A DNA stretch of 48,159 nucleotides from an uncultured Polycyclovorans sp. Its GTDB lineage: Bacteria > Pseudomonadota > Gammaproteobacteria > Nevskiales > Nevskiaceae. Below the pieces are notes generated by a model, which saw nothing but the letters and a program-made list of their open reading frames with translations, was not told where the DNA came from and ran no database searches. Below are positions 1 to 8,147 of the stretch, piece after piece (the stretch's first letter is position 1; every line of letters starts with the position of its first letter). The translations under genes and the position numbers were made by a program. The DNA lies in contig CAKZHZ010000064.1 in assembly GCA_936928855.1 (NCBI GenBank), positions 1 to 48,159 of the forward strand. Direction: 5' to 3'.

Positions 1-301
1 CGTGCCTGCTGGAGTTCTTGGGGCTCATCAGCGGCAGGCCCAGCGCGTCGATGCGCGGCCCGGGCATCGCCAGGCAGATCAGCCCGCGGCCATGCGTCGC
101 CATGAAGTTGATCGCGTCGGGCGTCGCCATCTGCGCGGGGATGACGAGATCGCCCTCGTTCTCGCGGTCCTCGTGGTCCACCAGCACGAACATGCGGCCG
201 TTGCGCGCGTCCTCGATGATTTCCTGGATGGAGGAAATCGCGTCGGACCAGTCGCGTTCGACGGGACCGGGCGCTTCGTACTGCATCGGCATCTCTTGCA
301 T
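1..301 (-). CDS. ribB: 3,4-dihydroxy-2-butanone 4-phosphate synthase, N-terminal part (runs off the left edge)
   Basis: Makes the four-carbon riboflavin precursor from ribulose 5-phosphate. The visible 100 residues carry the acidic active-site motif DHEDRENEGD, followed by NFMATHGRGLICLAMPG and the start of the Ser-Arg-His region that leads into the substrate loop. The ATG at 301 is preceded by GGAGAG at good spacing. The C-terminus lies outside the window, so a RibBA fusion with GTP cyclohydrolase II cannot be excluded. The wording around INFMATHGRG and LGLPLM reminds me more of alphaproteobacterial RibB than of the usual gammaproteobacterial form. That is recollection, not a search. Confidence 0.9.
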   Translation of the reverse strand, partial: MQEMPMQYEAPGPVERDWSDAISSIQEIIEDARNGRMFVLVDHEDRENEGDLVIPAQMATPDAINFMATHGRGLICLAMPGPRIDALGLPLMSPKNSSRH

Positions 302-327
302 CGCTCTCTCCATCCGGCGCAATTCTT

Positions 328-561
328 TCAGTCGGCGCGCGTCGCGTGGCCGAAGTGGACCTGCCCGCCGACGAAGCCCGCCAAGCCGCCCGCCGTCATC
401 ATCTCGCGCTCATGCGCCGTCTCGCCGATCATCAGGACGGCGTCGCGCGGCAAGCCCTGGGCACGAAGCCATTCCTTCATCTCGTCGCGCATCGCGGCCC
501 AGCTGCTGCCGAACGGTGCGAGCGTGCGGCCCGACACGGCCCCGATCTGCCGCGCCAGCAC
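328..561 (-). CDS. Hypothetical small protein upstream of ribB, possibly 5'-truncated
   Basis: I do not recognise this 77-residue product. Nearly every codon ends in G or C, as in real genes here, and it ends 26 bases before ribB, so it is probably co-transcribed with it. The start is a GTG at 561. No ATG lies in frame upstream, and a TGA at 622-624 closes the frame, so at most 98 codons are open. The C-terminal half holds VLMIGETAHEREMM and a Gly-rich GGLAGFVGGQVHFG stretch. The missing good start and the short length suggest a remnant of a longer gene. A real small protein with a GTG start is the alternative. Confidence 0.45.
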   Translation of the reverse strand: MLARQIGAVSGRTLAPFGSSWAAMRDEMKEWLRAQGLPRDAVLMIGETAHEREMMTAGGLAGFVGGQVHFGHATRAD

Positions 562-629
562 GTCGGGCGCAAGGCCGGGCGCGCATCCCAGGTGCGATAT
601 GCTGCGGCGGCACCTGTCTGTTCAATGCC

Positions 630-1577
630 ATGTCCGCCGATCACCACCATCGCGGCCGCTTTCGCAATCCGCACAACCGGGATCCGCACAGCGGTGCAGG
701 GCTGTTGCGATTTCTCGGCCAGTGGGCGCGGTCACGGCCCAGCGGCGGGCCGCCGGTGCCGACGCGGCCGGACCTGGCGTTCATCACGGGGAATCGCTCG
801 GTGCGGACCGCCACCTGGATCGGGCATTCGACCTATCTGATCCAGCTCGACGGGCTCAACATCCTCACCGATCCCCACCTGTCGCCACGTGCCTCACCGG
901 TGCAGTGGGCGGGGCCGGAGCGCTTGCTGCCGCCGGCGTTGTCCCACGAGCAGATTCCGCCGATTGATGTGGTGCTGATCTCCCATAACCACTATGACCA
1001 TCTCGATGCCGCCACCGTGCAATGGCTGGCGGTGGCGCACAGCCCGGTGTTCATTGCGCCGCTGGGCAATGCACCGCTGTTGCGGTCGCTGGGGGCGCAG
1101 CGGGTGGAGGAGCTGGACTGGTGGGGCGTGCACCGCCGTGGCGGGCTGACGGTGCGGCTGGTGCCGGCGCAACATTTCTCGGGGCGCGGGTTGGGCGACC
1201 GCAACGCCACCTTGTGGGGCGGCTTCGTGTTCGAGGCGGACGGTGCCAAGGTGTTCTTCGCCGGCGATACCGGTTACAGCCCGGACTTTGCCGAGGTCGG
1301 CCGGCGCCTGGGACCCATCGATCTGTCGCTGATTCCCATCGGCGCCTATGACCCGCGCGACTTCATGCGGCCCATGCATATCGATCCTGAGGAAGCCGTG
1401 CAGATCCATCTGGACGTGCGCAGCAGACGTTCGCTGGCGATGCACTGGGGCACGTTCCGGCTCACCCTGGAGCCGCTGGACGAGCCGCCTGTGCGGCTGG
1501 CCGCAGCCTGCACCGCAGCCGGGTTGCCGGACGGCGCCTTCCAGGTGCCCGCGCCCGGGGAAACGCTGGGCTGGTAG
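630..1577 (+). CDS. Metallo-beta-lactamase-fold hydrolase, NAPE-PLD/UlaG-like
   Basis: Predicted cytoplasmic zinc-dependent hydrolase of 315 residues. The N-terminus has the FRNPHN segment typical of NAPE-PLD-like proteins. It is followed by TWIGHSTYLIQLDG (about 62-75), the metal motif HNHYDHLD (119-126), GDTGYSPDF, and a C-terminal MHWGTF. These match the phosphodiesterase-type branch of the fold; the substrate is not predictable. The start at 630 is the ATG just before the conserved N-terminus. A -10-like TATGCT sits at 598-603. The gene converges on the lipoprotein aminopeptidase with a 4-base gap, so no separate terminator fits between them. Confidence 0.85.
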   Translation: MSADHHHRGRFRNPHNRDPHSGAGLLRFLGQWARSRPSGGPPVPTRPDLAFITGNRSVRTATWIGHSTYLIQLDGLNILTDPHLSPRASPVQWAGPERLLPPALSHEQIPPIDVVLISHNHYDHLDAATVQWLAVAHSPVFIAPLGNAPLLRSLGAQRVEELDWWGVHRRGGLTVRLVPAQHFSGRGLGDRNATLWGGFVFEADGAKVFFAGDTGYSPDFAEVGRRLGPIDLSLIPIGAYDPRDFMRPMHIDPEEAVQIHLDVRSRRSLAMHWGTFRLTLEPLDEPPVRLAAACTAAGLPDGAFQVPAPGETLGW

Positions 1578-1581
1578 TGCG

Positions 1582-2634
1582 CTAGCGGGGATCCTGCAGG
1601 GTTTCCAGTCGCTGCTGGCGCTCCGATTCGGGCAGCGCCGCCAGCGCCGCCACAGCGGCGTGGAACCGCGGCCAGTCCTCATCACACTCGCGGAACAGCG
1701 CGGCGAAGGCGGCGGTCCAGCCGTCGTACAGCCCGAAGGGCAGCAGCTTGGCGTTGTTGAGGCCGCTGCTGAACCAGCGGTCGTACCCGGCCCAGCCGTC
1801 CCAGTCGGCGCGCAGGGCCTGGTAGCGCGCCTCCAGTTCGGTAAACGCGGCGTTACGGGCGGCTTCCAGGCGTTCCGGGCGGCCCTGGTGGCGCTCGTAA
1901 TCTGCCGCCAGCCGCGCCCGTGTATCCAGCACCAGTTGCACGAAGGCCTGGCGCCGTTCGCGCAGCAGGGCCCAGTCCGGTTCATGGAGGTGTCGCGCCG
2001 CCATCCAGGCCTGCAGCCCGGCCTCCTCCACGAAGCTGGCGTAGGACTCGTTGAAGGCGGTGTCATCCGCCACGAACACCTGCTGGTGGGCCAGCTCATG
2101 GAACACGGTGCCCACCAGCTGCGCCGTGCTCCAGCCCATCATGGTGTTGAGCACCGGGTCATCGAACCAGCCGAGGGTGGAGTAGGCCGGGACCGGTGCA
2201 ATGTAGGTGTCCAGGCCGGTCTTCCGCAGCTTCTCCGCTTCGCGCTCGGCGCGGGCCAGATCGAAGAAGCCCTGATAGGCCAGGCAGCCCACCATCGGGT
2301 GGCACACCTCGCGCGGTGCCAGGCTGTGACGGGGCGTGGCGAACAGGTTCCACACCACGGCGTCCCGGTGCAGGTCGGCGTACTGCGTGTAGCTGCCGTT
2401 GTCGGGCAGGCCCAGGTGACTGACGGCAAAGCCGCGGGCGTCCAGGACCGAGCCCAGGCGCGCGGCCAGGGTGGGGTCGGTGTCCGGGTTGGTCAGCAAG
2501 CGGTCAATCGGCACACGGGCCTGCAGCAGTGCCCACTGGCCCTGGGCCAGGTGGCTGTAATAGCCCACACGCATGCAGCCGGTCAGGGCCAGCAGCGGCA
2601 GGGTGGTGAGGGCGAGGGTGGCGCGACGACGCAT
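1582..2634 (-). CDS. Putative lipoprotein aminopeptidase (zinc metallopeptidase, PF10023-like)
   Basis: A 350-residue predicted periplasmic lipoprotein. The first 20 residues form a lipoprotein signal ending in the lipobox LTGC (Cys20). The zinc motif HELAH lies at 179-183, followed by NESYASFVEEAG, whose Glu residues are candidate third ligands; this is the layout of the 'putative aminopeptidase' family. I chose ATG 2634 because the signal peptide begins there; an in-frame ATG at 2679 would put 15 extra residues before it. No Shine-Dalgarno is visible, and a -10-like TACACT ends 6 bases before this ATG, so the mRNA may be leaderless. The substrate is unknown. Confidence 0.82.
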   Translation of the reverse strand: MRRRATLALTTLPLLALTGCMRVGYYSHLAQGQWALLQARVPIDRLLTNPDTDPTLAARLGSVLDARGFAVSHLGLPDNGSYTQYADLHRDAVVWNLFATPRHSLAPREVCHPMVGCLAYQGFFDLARAEREAEKLRKTGLDTYIAPVPAYSTLGWFDDPVLNTMMGWSTAQLVGTVFHELAHQQVFVADDTAFNESYASFVEEAGLQAWMAARHLHEPDWALLRERRQAFVQLVLDTRARLAADYERHQGRPERLEAARNAAFTELEARYQALRADWDGWAGYDRWFSSGLNNAKLLPFGLYDGWTAAFAALFRECDEDWPRFHAAVAALAALPESERQQRLETLQDPR

Positions 2635-2640
2635 GCGCCA

Positions 2641-2646
2641 AGTGTA
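2641..2646 (-). promoter_or_regulatory. Candidate -10 box of a leaderless promoter (aminopeptidase)
   Basis: TACACT on the minus strand, then six bases (TGGCGC), then the ATG at 2634. A start 6-8 bases after the -10 would fall on or next to the A of the ATG. No convincing -35 is seen. Confidence 0.4.
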
Positions 2647-2702
2647 CGACGCGGCGAATGACGGTAGCGGTGCATCCATTTCGGCAGCCCGGCCGTAGGA
2701 GG

Positions 2703-2780
2703 GGGTGTGGTGAGGGTCGGGTTCGCTCTCCGTCACCACGCCCGAACCCACGGCAACGTCCCTGCCCGTGGCGCGATTGT
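2703..2780 (+). ncRNA. Candidate structured RNA or cis-regulatory leader with competing hairpins
   Basis: Non-coding by eye, between divergent genes. Hairpin A pairs 2703-2713 with 2733-2743 (11 bp, one G-U). Its loop contains GGGTTCG (2719-2725), which pairs perfectly with CGAACCC (2743-2749) directly after stem A. Both helices cannot form fully at once, so the RNA could switch. A third small stem pairs CCACGG (2748-2753) with CCGTGG (2766-2771). An intrinsic terminator follows at once. It could be a riboswitch or attenuator for the cytochrome gene at 2900, or a free sRNA. It matches no riboswitch class I can recognise, and no clear promoter is visible. Confidence 0.4.
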
Positions 2781-2809
2781 GGGCAGCCTGCGGGCTGCCC
2801 GCTTTTTTT
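2781..2809 (+). terminator. Rho-independent terminator
   Basis: GGGCAGCC (2781-2788) pairs with GGCTGCCC (2793-2800), followed within two bases by seven T residues (2803-2809). It is a textbook plus-strand terminator. It lies between divergently oriented genes, so no plus-strand coding gene ends here. It must end a small RNA or attenuate the leader of the cytochrome gene. Confidence 0.85.
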
Positions 2810-2899
2810 GTCGGGCAGTGCGCATCCGGTTTCGTGCCTGTGCCGTAAGGGGTTGGAAGTCGTGTTCCAGCTCAATCACTGCACAGGGGAGTGCTCATC

Positions 2900-4639
2900 A
2901 TGAAACGCCAGACACTGACACCCGCAATGCTGCTCGGCAGCCTTGTCCTCTTCGCCGCCTGCAGCGACAACAACAACCGATACCAGCCACCACCCGACCC
3001 GATCGCCGTGGGCCAGGAGGTGTTCCGGTTCGAAACCTTCGGCAACGAGGCCTTCTGGACCGATGCCATGCAGTTGCCGCAAGGCATCATCGAAGCCGGG
3101 CTGACGCCGCTGCAGGCGATCGGCGTGGGCCTGAACGTCAACGCTGAAGCTCTGGAACCGACCTTCGCCGGCATCGTCGTCGACCAGATCAACACCGCCC
3201 TCGCGGGGGGTGATGCGCCGGCCCTGAGCGATCCCGCGGTCACGCTTGAACTGATTCGTCAGGGTGCGGTGATCGGCGTGGTGCCGTTCGGGGCGGACGG
3301 CAAGCGGCTGCCCCTGGGCAGCGACCCCGCATTCGGAGCGGATGATCAGATCGCCAAGGTCGGCGTGGCCTGTGCGCTGTGCCATGCCCGGACCGATGAT
3401 TCGATTCTGGCCACCGGGGAGGTGGGGCCGGGCTCGGTGGGGGTGCAAGTGGACGGCATCACGGCGGAAGGCCTGGATGTCGGCGCTATCTTTGCCACGG
3501 CCCAGAATCCGCTGGCCTATCTGCCGTTCCTGCAGCTGGCCTACGATGCCCTCGACGGCGCCTCGCTCGGACGTGGCGGGCATCCGGGGATCAACTCGGA
3601 CGATACGATCGAACAACAGACCGCCGATGCGCGGGCCTATCTGACCGGCATGAACATGGAGACCGGCCTGCGGCATTACCCGCTGAGCTCCTTCGACCCC
3701 ACGCCGGACGGCATTGGCAACGCCACCTACATCCCGCCGTTCTTCCGCACGGATCTGGCCGCGCCCTGGGGCAGCAGCGGTGCGTTCGAGCAGTTGGAGG
3801 ACTTCAACAACCTCGTCTACACCGTGGCGTTGGATCCCACCAGTCTGCTCACTGACGAGGGTCGTGCCCTGCTGAACGTGCTCGCCGGCCCGGTTGGCGA
3901 TGAGATTGCCGCCCGCTACGAGCAGGTGCTGCGCGATACCGGCGTCATTCCCATGGGCATGGCGGTATCCGATGTGCTGCCGTATGTGGAGGTGGCGCAG
4001 GACGATCTGCCCGCCGGTTCGGCCAGCGGCCCTGTGGGGCGGCGCGTGGACGAGGCGAAACTGGCGGCCCTCAGCGCCTACACCGATCAGTTGCAGGCGC
4101 CGGCCGCGCCGATGGGGCTCAATGCCACCCAGGTGGCGCTGGGTGAGCAGCTGTTCTCGACGCCGCGCGACATGGGCGGCGCGGGGTGCGTGGGTTGCCA
4201 CAAGGCCGACCCGGGCGAACCGGTGGAGAACGATCGCATCCGGCCGATCACGTCCCTGTACCGGGCCTATGAGGATGATCTGCTGGTGCTGCTGGATCGC
4301 AGCATGCAGGGGCTGTCGCCGCTGCAGACCACCCTGGCCGGTCCCAGCCCCGAATACGACCTGGCGCTGGTGGTGCTGGATGCCACCCGCCGCGGTCAGG
4401 AAGGGTTCGGGCGGGGCTTTGCCAAGCCCATGCTGCTGGCGCTCGACAGCAAGACCGAGTTCCTGCACAACGGATCGGTGGCGGGTGAAACCAGTGCCGA
4501 GGGGCTGAACCTGCTGCTGGATCCGGCACGCGGCACCAACGCGCCGCACGGGTTCTTCTACCCCGCGGTGGGCGAGCCGGATGATCCGGCGGGCCGTGCC
4601 GCGCTGGTCGACTACCTGCGCAGCCGCACCACGCCCTGA
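2900..4639 (+). CDS. Dihaem cytochrome c lipoprotein
   Basis: A 579-residue exported protein with a lipoprotein signal (lipobox FAAC at about residues 16-19). It carries two c-type haem sites: CALCH (158-162) and CVGCH (430-434). The second sits in a cytochrome c peroxidase-like region (LGEQLFSTPRDMGGAGCVGCH; then FLHNGSV and PHGFFYP near the end). It is probably an outer-membrane- or inner-membrane-anchored periplasmic electron carrier or oxidoreductase; the substrate is unknown. ATG 2900 is chosen over GTG 2891 because AGGGGAG lies 8 bases upstream and the signal peptide starts there. A structured leader with a terminator lies upstream. I could not assign the gene to a named subfamily. Confidence 0.8.
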   Translation: MKRQTLTPAMLLGSLVLFAACSDNNNRYQPPPDPIAVGQEVFRFETFGNEAFWTDAMQLPQGIIEAGLTPLQAIGVGLNVNAEALEPTFAGIVVDQINTALAGGDAPALSDPAVTLELIRQGAVIGVVPFGADGKRLPLGSDPAFGADDQIAKVGVACALCHARTDDSILATGEVGPGSVGVQVDGITAEGLDVGAIFATAQNPLAYLPFLQLAYDALDGASLGRGGHPGINSDDTIEQQTADARAYLTGMNMETGLRHYPLSSFDPTPDGIGNATYIPPFFRTDLAAPWGSSGAFEQLEDFNNLVYTVALDPTSLLTDEGRALLNVLAGPVGDEIAARYEQVLRDTGVIPMGMAVSDVLPYVEVAQDDLPAGSASGPVGRRVDEAKLAALSAYTDQLQAPAAPMGLNATQVALGEQLFSTPRDMGGAGCVGCHKADPGEPVENDRIRPITSLYRAYEDDLLVLLDRSMQGLSPLQTTLAGPSPEYDLALVVLDATRRGQEGFGRGFAKPMLLALDSKTEFLHNGSVAGETSAEGLNLLLDPARGTNAPHGFFYPAVGEPDDPAGRAALVDYLRSRTTP

Positions 4640-4660
4640 AGACGTAAGGGCGATACCAGC

Positions 4661-4697
4661 AACGAGAACGGGCCGCGCGAGGCGGCCCGTTCTCGTT
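4661..4697. terminator. Bidirectional terminator hairpin
   Basis: A perfect 16-bp inverted repeat (4661-4676 with 4682-4697) and a 5-base loop, between the convergent cytochrome and pyrC genes. The stem ends in AACGAG/CTCGTT, giving a short T run on each strand. Confidence 0.75.
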
Positions 4698-4711
4698 GGG
4701 GTGGGGGACTG

Positions 4712-6046
4712 TCAGCGCGGGCGGGGATTGAAACGCAGGCGCTGACCCATCGGCTGCGGCGACAGCTCGCCGTCGCGGTACACCAGATGCCCGTTGACCC
4801 AGGTGGCGTCGACGCGGCCTTCCATGACATCGCCTTCCAGCGGCGACCAGCCGCAGAGATAGCGCACGTCCTCGCGCCGCACCGGGTCGCGGGCGTCGAG
4901 ATCGAGCAGGGCGAGGTCGGCATAGCAGCCTTCGCGCAGATAGCCGCGCTCCAGGACCCCAAACAGTCGCGCCACGTTGTGGCTGGTGCGGTCCACCATC
5001 GTCGTCAGCGACAGCTCGCCGCGATTCACCAGCGTCATCAGCATCGGCAGCGCATGCTGCACCAGCGGCAGTCCGGACGGTGCCTTGAAGTAGCTGCGGG
5101 CCTTTTCTTCCAGCGTGTGCGGCGCGTGGTCGGTGGCGACCACGTCGATGATGCCGGCCTCCACCGCCGCCACCAGCGCCGCGCGGTCCTCGGCGGTCTT
5201 CACCGCGGGGTTGCACTTGATGGCGCTGCCACGCGTGGCGTAACCGCTGGCGTCGAAGTACAGGTGGTGGACGCAGGCTTCCACGGTGATGCGTTTGTCG
5301 GCCACCGGGCCGGGCTGGAAGAAGGCCAGCTCCTTCGCCGTGGTGAGGTGCAGCACATGCAGCCGGGCGCCGTGTTCCCGGGCCAGCCCGGTCGCCAGTT
5401 CGGTGGAGCGGTAGCAGGCCTCGGCGGAGCGGATCAGCGGGTGCTGGTCCATCGGCACGTCCTCGCCGTAGCGCTCGCGGGCGGCGGCCTCGTTGGCGAG
5501 GATGGTGGGGGTGTCCTCGCAATGGGTCACCACCATCAGCTTCGAGCGGCTGAAGATGGCGGACAGCGTGCCGGGGTCGTCCACCAGCATGTTGCCGGTG
5601 GAGGCGCCCATGAACACCTTCACCGCGCAGGCCTCGTCCGGCTGCAGCCGCGCCACTTCCTCGGCGTTGTCGTTGGCGGCGCCGAAGTAGAAGGCGTAGT
5701 TGGCGAAGCAGCGCCCCTGGGCCAGCGCGTACTTTTCCGCCAGCCGTTCACGGGTGGTGATGGTGGGGTTGTTGTTGGGCATGTCGAAGAAGCTGGTGAT
5801 GCCCCCGGCCGCTGCCGCCGCCGATTCGCTGGCGAAGTTGGCCTTGTGCGTGTGCCCCGGTTCGCGGAAGTGCACCTGGTCGTCGATCATCCCCGGAATC
5901 AGCGTGCGGCCCTTGGCGTCGAACACCTCGTGGCCGGGCGGGCAGGGGATTTGCGGGGCGATGCGGGCGATGCGTTCGCCTTCGATCAGCAGGTCGGCTT
6001 CAAGGATCTGGCCTTCATTGACCAGACGGGCATTGGTGATCAGCAC
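4712..6046 (-). CDS. pyrC: Dihydroorotase (class I-like)
   Basis: Cyclises carbamoyl aspartate to dihydroorotate in pyrimidine synthesis. The 444 residues fit the amidohydrolase fold: GMIDDQVHFREPG near residue 60, a carboxylated-Lys candidate in CAVKVFMGAS, VVTHCED, LHVLHLTTA, and the catalytic DHAPHTLEEK. The usual first metal-binding motif HxH reads QVH here, a variant I associate with a DDQVHFREPG subgroup. The start is GTG 6046: GGAG lies 8 bases upstream, and it overlaps the rsmE stop by seven bases. It is last in the argA-bioA-rsmE operon. Another amidohydrolase activity such as allantoinase is possible but less likely. Confidence 0.85.
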   Translation of the reverse strand: MLITNARLVNEGQILEADLLIEGERIARIAPQIPCPPGHEVFDAKGRTLIPGMIDDQVHFREPGHTHKANFASESAAAAAGGITSFFDMPNNNPTITTRERLAEKYALAQGRCFANYAFYFGAANDNAEEVARLQPDEACAVKVFMGASTGNMLVDDPGTLSAIFSRSKLMVVTHCEDTPTILANEAAARERYGEDVPMDQHPLIRSAEACYRSTELATGLAREHGARLHVLHLTTAKELAFFQPGPVADKRITVEACVHHLYFDASGYATRGSAIKCNPAVKTAEDRAALVAAVEAGIIDVVATDHAPHTLEEKARSYFKAPSGLPLVQHALPMLMTLVNRGELSLTTMVDRTSHNVARLFGVLERGYLREGCYADLALLDLDARDPVRREDVRYLCGWSPLEGDVMEGRVDATWVNGHLVYRDGELSPQPMGQRLRFNPRPR

Positions 6047-6786
6047 GATGCATTCTCCAGTTGCCAATCGCCCCACAGGGCCTGCAGGGCGGCCAGCGTG
6101 GCAACGCCGGCGGTTTCGGTTCTCAGGATACGCGGACCGAGATGGACCGCAACGAAGCCGGCGGCCTGGGCCCGGGCCGCCTCGCCCGCGCTGAGCCCGC
6201 CTTCGGGGCCGATCAGCAGGGCGATGCCGGCGGCCGGCGCGCTCAGGCTGCGCAGGCTGGTGTCGGCATCCGGCAGCAGGGTCAGCTTGAGGGTGTCGGC
6301 CGGCAGCGCCGTGAGCGCGGTGTCCAGCGGCACCACCGGCAGCAGCGGCGGGATGCGGACACGGCCGGATTGCTCGCAGGCCGAGACGATCACGCCTTCC
6401 CAGTGGCTCTGTTTTTTGTCCCAGCGATCGCCGTCGAGCTTGACCACGCTGCGTTCGGAGCGCAGCGGCTGCACGCGGGTGACGCCCAGCTCCACGGCCT
6501 TCTGCAAGGTGTAGTCCATGCGGTCGCCCTTGGACACGCATTGCAGCAGGGTGATGTCGAGCGGCGATTCGCGCCGGGGCTGGTGGACCGTGCCGATGCG
6601 GACGCTGCCGCTGCGCTTGCCGATGGCGTGCAGGGTGGCATCGGCCTCGTGCCCCTCGCCATCGAACACCGTCACGGCATCGCCTTCACGCAGTCGCAGC
6701 ACCTGCACCAGATGCCGGTGCGCGCTGTCGGGGAGCGGGTGTTCCTGCCCCTGCGCCCACGGCCCGGGCAGGTGGATGCGGCTCAT
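6040..6786 (-). CDS. rsmE: 16S rRNA (uracil-1498-N3)-methyltransferase
   Basis: Methylates U1498 of 16S rRNA using S-adenosylmethionine. The 248-residue length is normal. An N-terminal PUA-like domain (LVQVLRLREGDAVTVFDGEG) precedes the SPOUT methyltransferase domain with the knot motifs IGPEGGLSAGE and LGPRILRTETA. The substrate-binding part has QCVSKGDRMDYTLQKAVELGV. Its ATG overlaps the bioA stop by four bases (ATGA), so translation is probably coupled. Confidence 0.96.
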   Translation of the reverse strand: MSRIHLPGPWAQGQEHPLPDSAHRHLVQVLRLREGDAVTVFDGEGHEADATLHAIGKRSGSVRIGTVHQPRRESPLDITLLQCVSKGDRMDYTLQKAVELGVTRVQPLRSERSVVKLDGDRWDKKQSHWEGVIVSACEQSGRVRIPPLLPVVPLDTALTALPADTLKLTLLPDADTSLRSLSAPAAGIALLIGPEGGLSAGEAARAQAAGFVAVHLGPRILRTETAGVATLAALQALWGDWQLENASC

Positions 6787-8147
6787 GGTGCGCAGGCGGC
6801 GTCAACGGCGCCGGCCAGCACCTCGCACAGACGCTCCAGTTCGCGGGGCGTGATCACATAGGGCGGCATCAGATAGAGCGTGTTGCCCAGCGGCCGCAGC
6901 AGCACCCCCTGTTCCAGCGCGTACTGGTAGGCACGCAGGCCGCGGCGTTCTTCCGCAGGGAAAGGTTCGCGGCGGCTGGGTGCCTTCGCCATCTCCACCG
7001 CCAGCACCATGCCCTGCTGCCGTACTTCGGCCACGTGCGGGTGCTGGCGCAGGCGCGCGGTCTGGGTCCACATCAACTGGCCGAGCCCGCGGTTGATGCT
7101 CATCCAGTCGCAGCTGTCGAACACCGCCAGGGTGCCCAGTGCGGTGGCGCAGGCCAGCGGGTTGCCGGTATAGGAGTGCGAATGCAGAAAGGCCTTGCCG
7201 GTGTGGTACTCGTCGTAGAAGGCGGCGTAGACCGTCTCGGTGGTGAGCGTGACCGCCAGTGGCAGAGTGCCGCCGGTGAGGCCCTTGGACAGGCACATGA
7301 AATCCGGCGAGATACCCGCCCATTCGCAGGCGAACATCTGCCCGGTACGGCCGAAGCCGGTGGCGATCTCGTCGGCGATCAGGTGGATGTCGAGCCGGGT
7401 GCAGGCCTCGCGCAGGCGTTCCAGATAGACCGGGTGGTACATGCGCATGCCGCCCGCGCATTGCAGCAGCGGCTCCACGATGACCGCGCAGATCTCGTCG
7501 GCGCGCGCTTCCAGCACCCGCAGCGTGTCGTCGAAGCGGCTGCGGCTGTAGTCCTCCCAGCTTTCGCCCGGCTGGCGGCCGTTGGGCTGCATCAGGCTGC
7601 AATCCGGCGAGGGCACGGTGATCGGCGTCAGCATCAGCGGCGCGTAGGTGTCGCGGTACAGGCCGGTATCGCCCACCGCCAGCGCGCCCAGGGTTTCCCC
7701 GTGATAGCTGTTGCTGAGGGTGACGAAGCGCTGCTTCTGCGGCCGGCCCACATTGCGCCAGTAGTGGAAGCTCATCTTCAGCGCCACTTCCACCGCTGCC
7801 GAGCCGTTGTCGGCATAGAAGCAGCGGCTCAATCCCTCGGGGGTCATCGCCACCAGCTTTTCCGACAGCGACACCACCGGTTCGTGGGTGAAGCCGGCCA
7901 GCAGCACATGGTCGAGGGTGTCCAGCTGCTGCTTGAGGTGCTCCACGATCACCGGATGGCGGTGACCGAAGATGTTGGTCCACCAGGAGCTGACCGCATC
8001 CATCACCCGCTGGCCATCGGGCGTTTCCAGCCACACGCCTTCGGCCCTGGCCACCGGCACCAGCGGCAGCCATTCGTGATCGCGCATCTGGGTGCAGGGG
8101 TGCCACACCACCGCCCGCGAGCGCGCGGCGAGATCCGATGCCGTCAT
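6783..8147 (-). CDS. bioA: Adenosylmethionine-8-amino-7-oxononanoate aminotransferase
   Basis: PLP enzyme of biotin synthesis that converts KAPA to DAPA using S-adenosylmethionine as amino donor. 454 residues. Seen: WHPCTQM and SSWWTNIFGH at the N-terminus (typical of BioA), LADEIATGFGRTG, and the PLP lysine in CLSKGLTGG. It overlaps argA upstream and rsmE downstream by four bases each (ATGA). No other bio gene is in the window, so bioA is separated from the rest of the pathway here. Confidence 0.96.
   Translation of the reverse strand: MTASDLAARSRAVVWHPCTQMRDHEWLPLVPVARAEGVWLETPDGQRVMDAVSSWWTNIFGHRHPVIVEHLKQQLDTLDHVLLAGFTHEPVVSLSEKLVAMTPEGLSRCFYADNGSAAVEVALKMSFHYWRNVGRPQKQRFVTLSNSYHGETLGALAVGDTGLYRDTYAPLMLTPITVPSPDCSLMQPNGRQPGESWEDYSRSRFDDTLRVLEARADEICAVIVEPLLQCAGGMRMYHPVYLERLREACTRLDIHLIADEIATGFGRTGQMFACEWAGISPDFMCLSKGLTGGTLPLAVTLTTETVYAAFYDEYHTGKAFLHSHSYTGNPLACATALGTLAVFDSCDWMSINRGLGQLMWTQTARLRQHPHVAEVRQQGMVLAVEMAKAPSRREPFPAEERRGLRAYQYALEQGVLLRPLGNTLYLMPPYVITPRELERLCEVLAGAVDAACAP

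Noticed and set aside
2720..2733. tRNA T-arm-like GGTTCG..CTCC
   Set aside because: The flanking bases cannot form a T-stem, and no anticodon or acceptor arm fits. It is part of the structured RNA candidate.
4787..6514. 575-codon plus-strand open frame
   Set aside because: Antisense to pyrC and rsmE, which have clear family motifs. His/Arg/Gly-rich composition is typical of a GC shadow.
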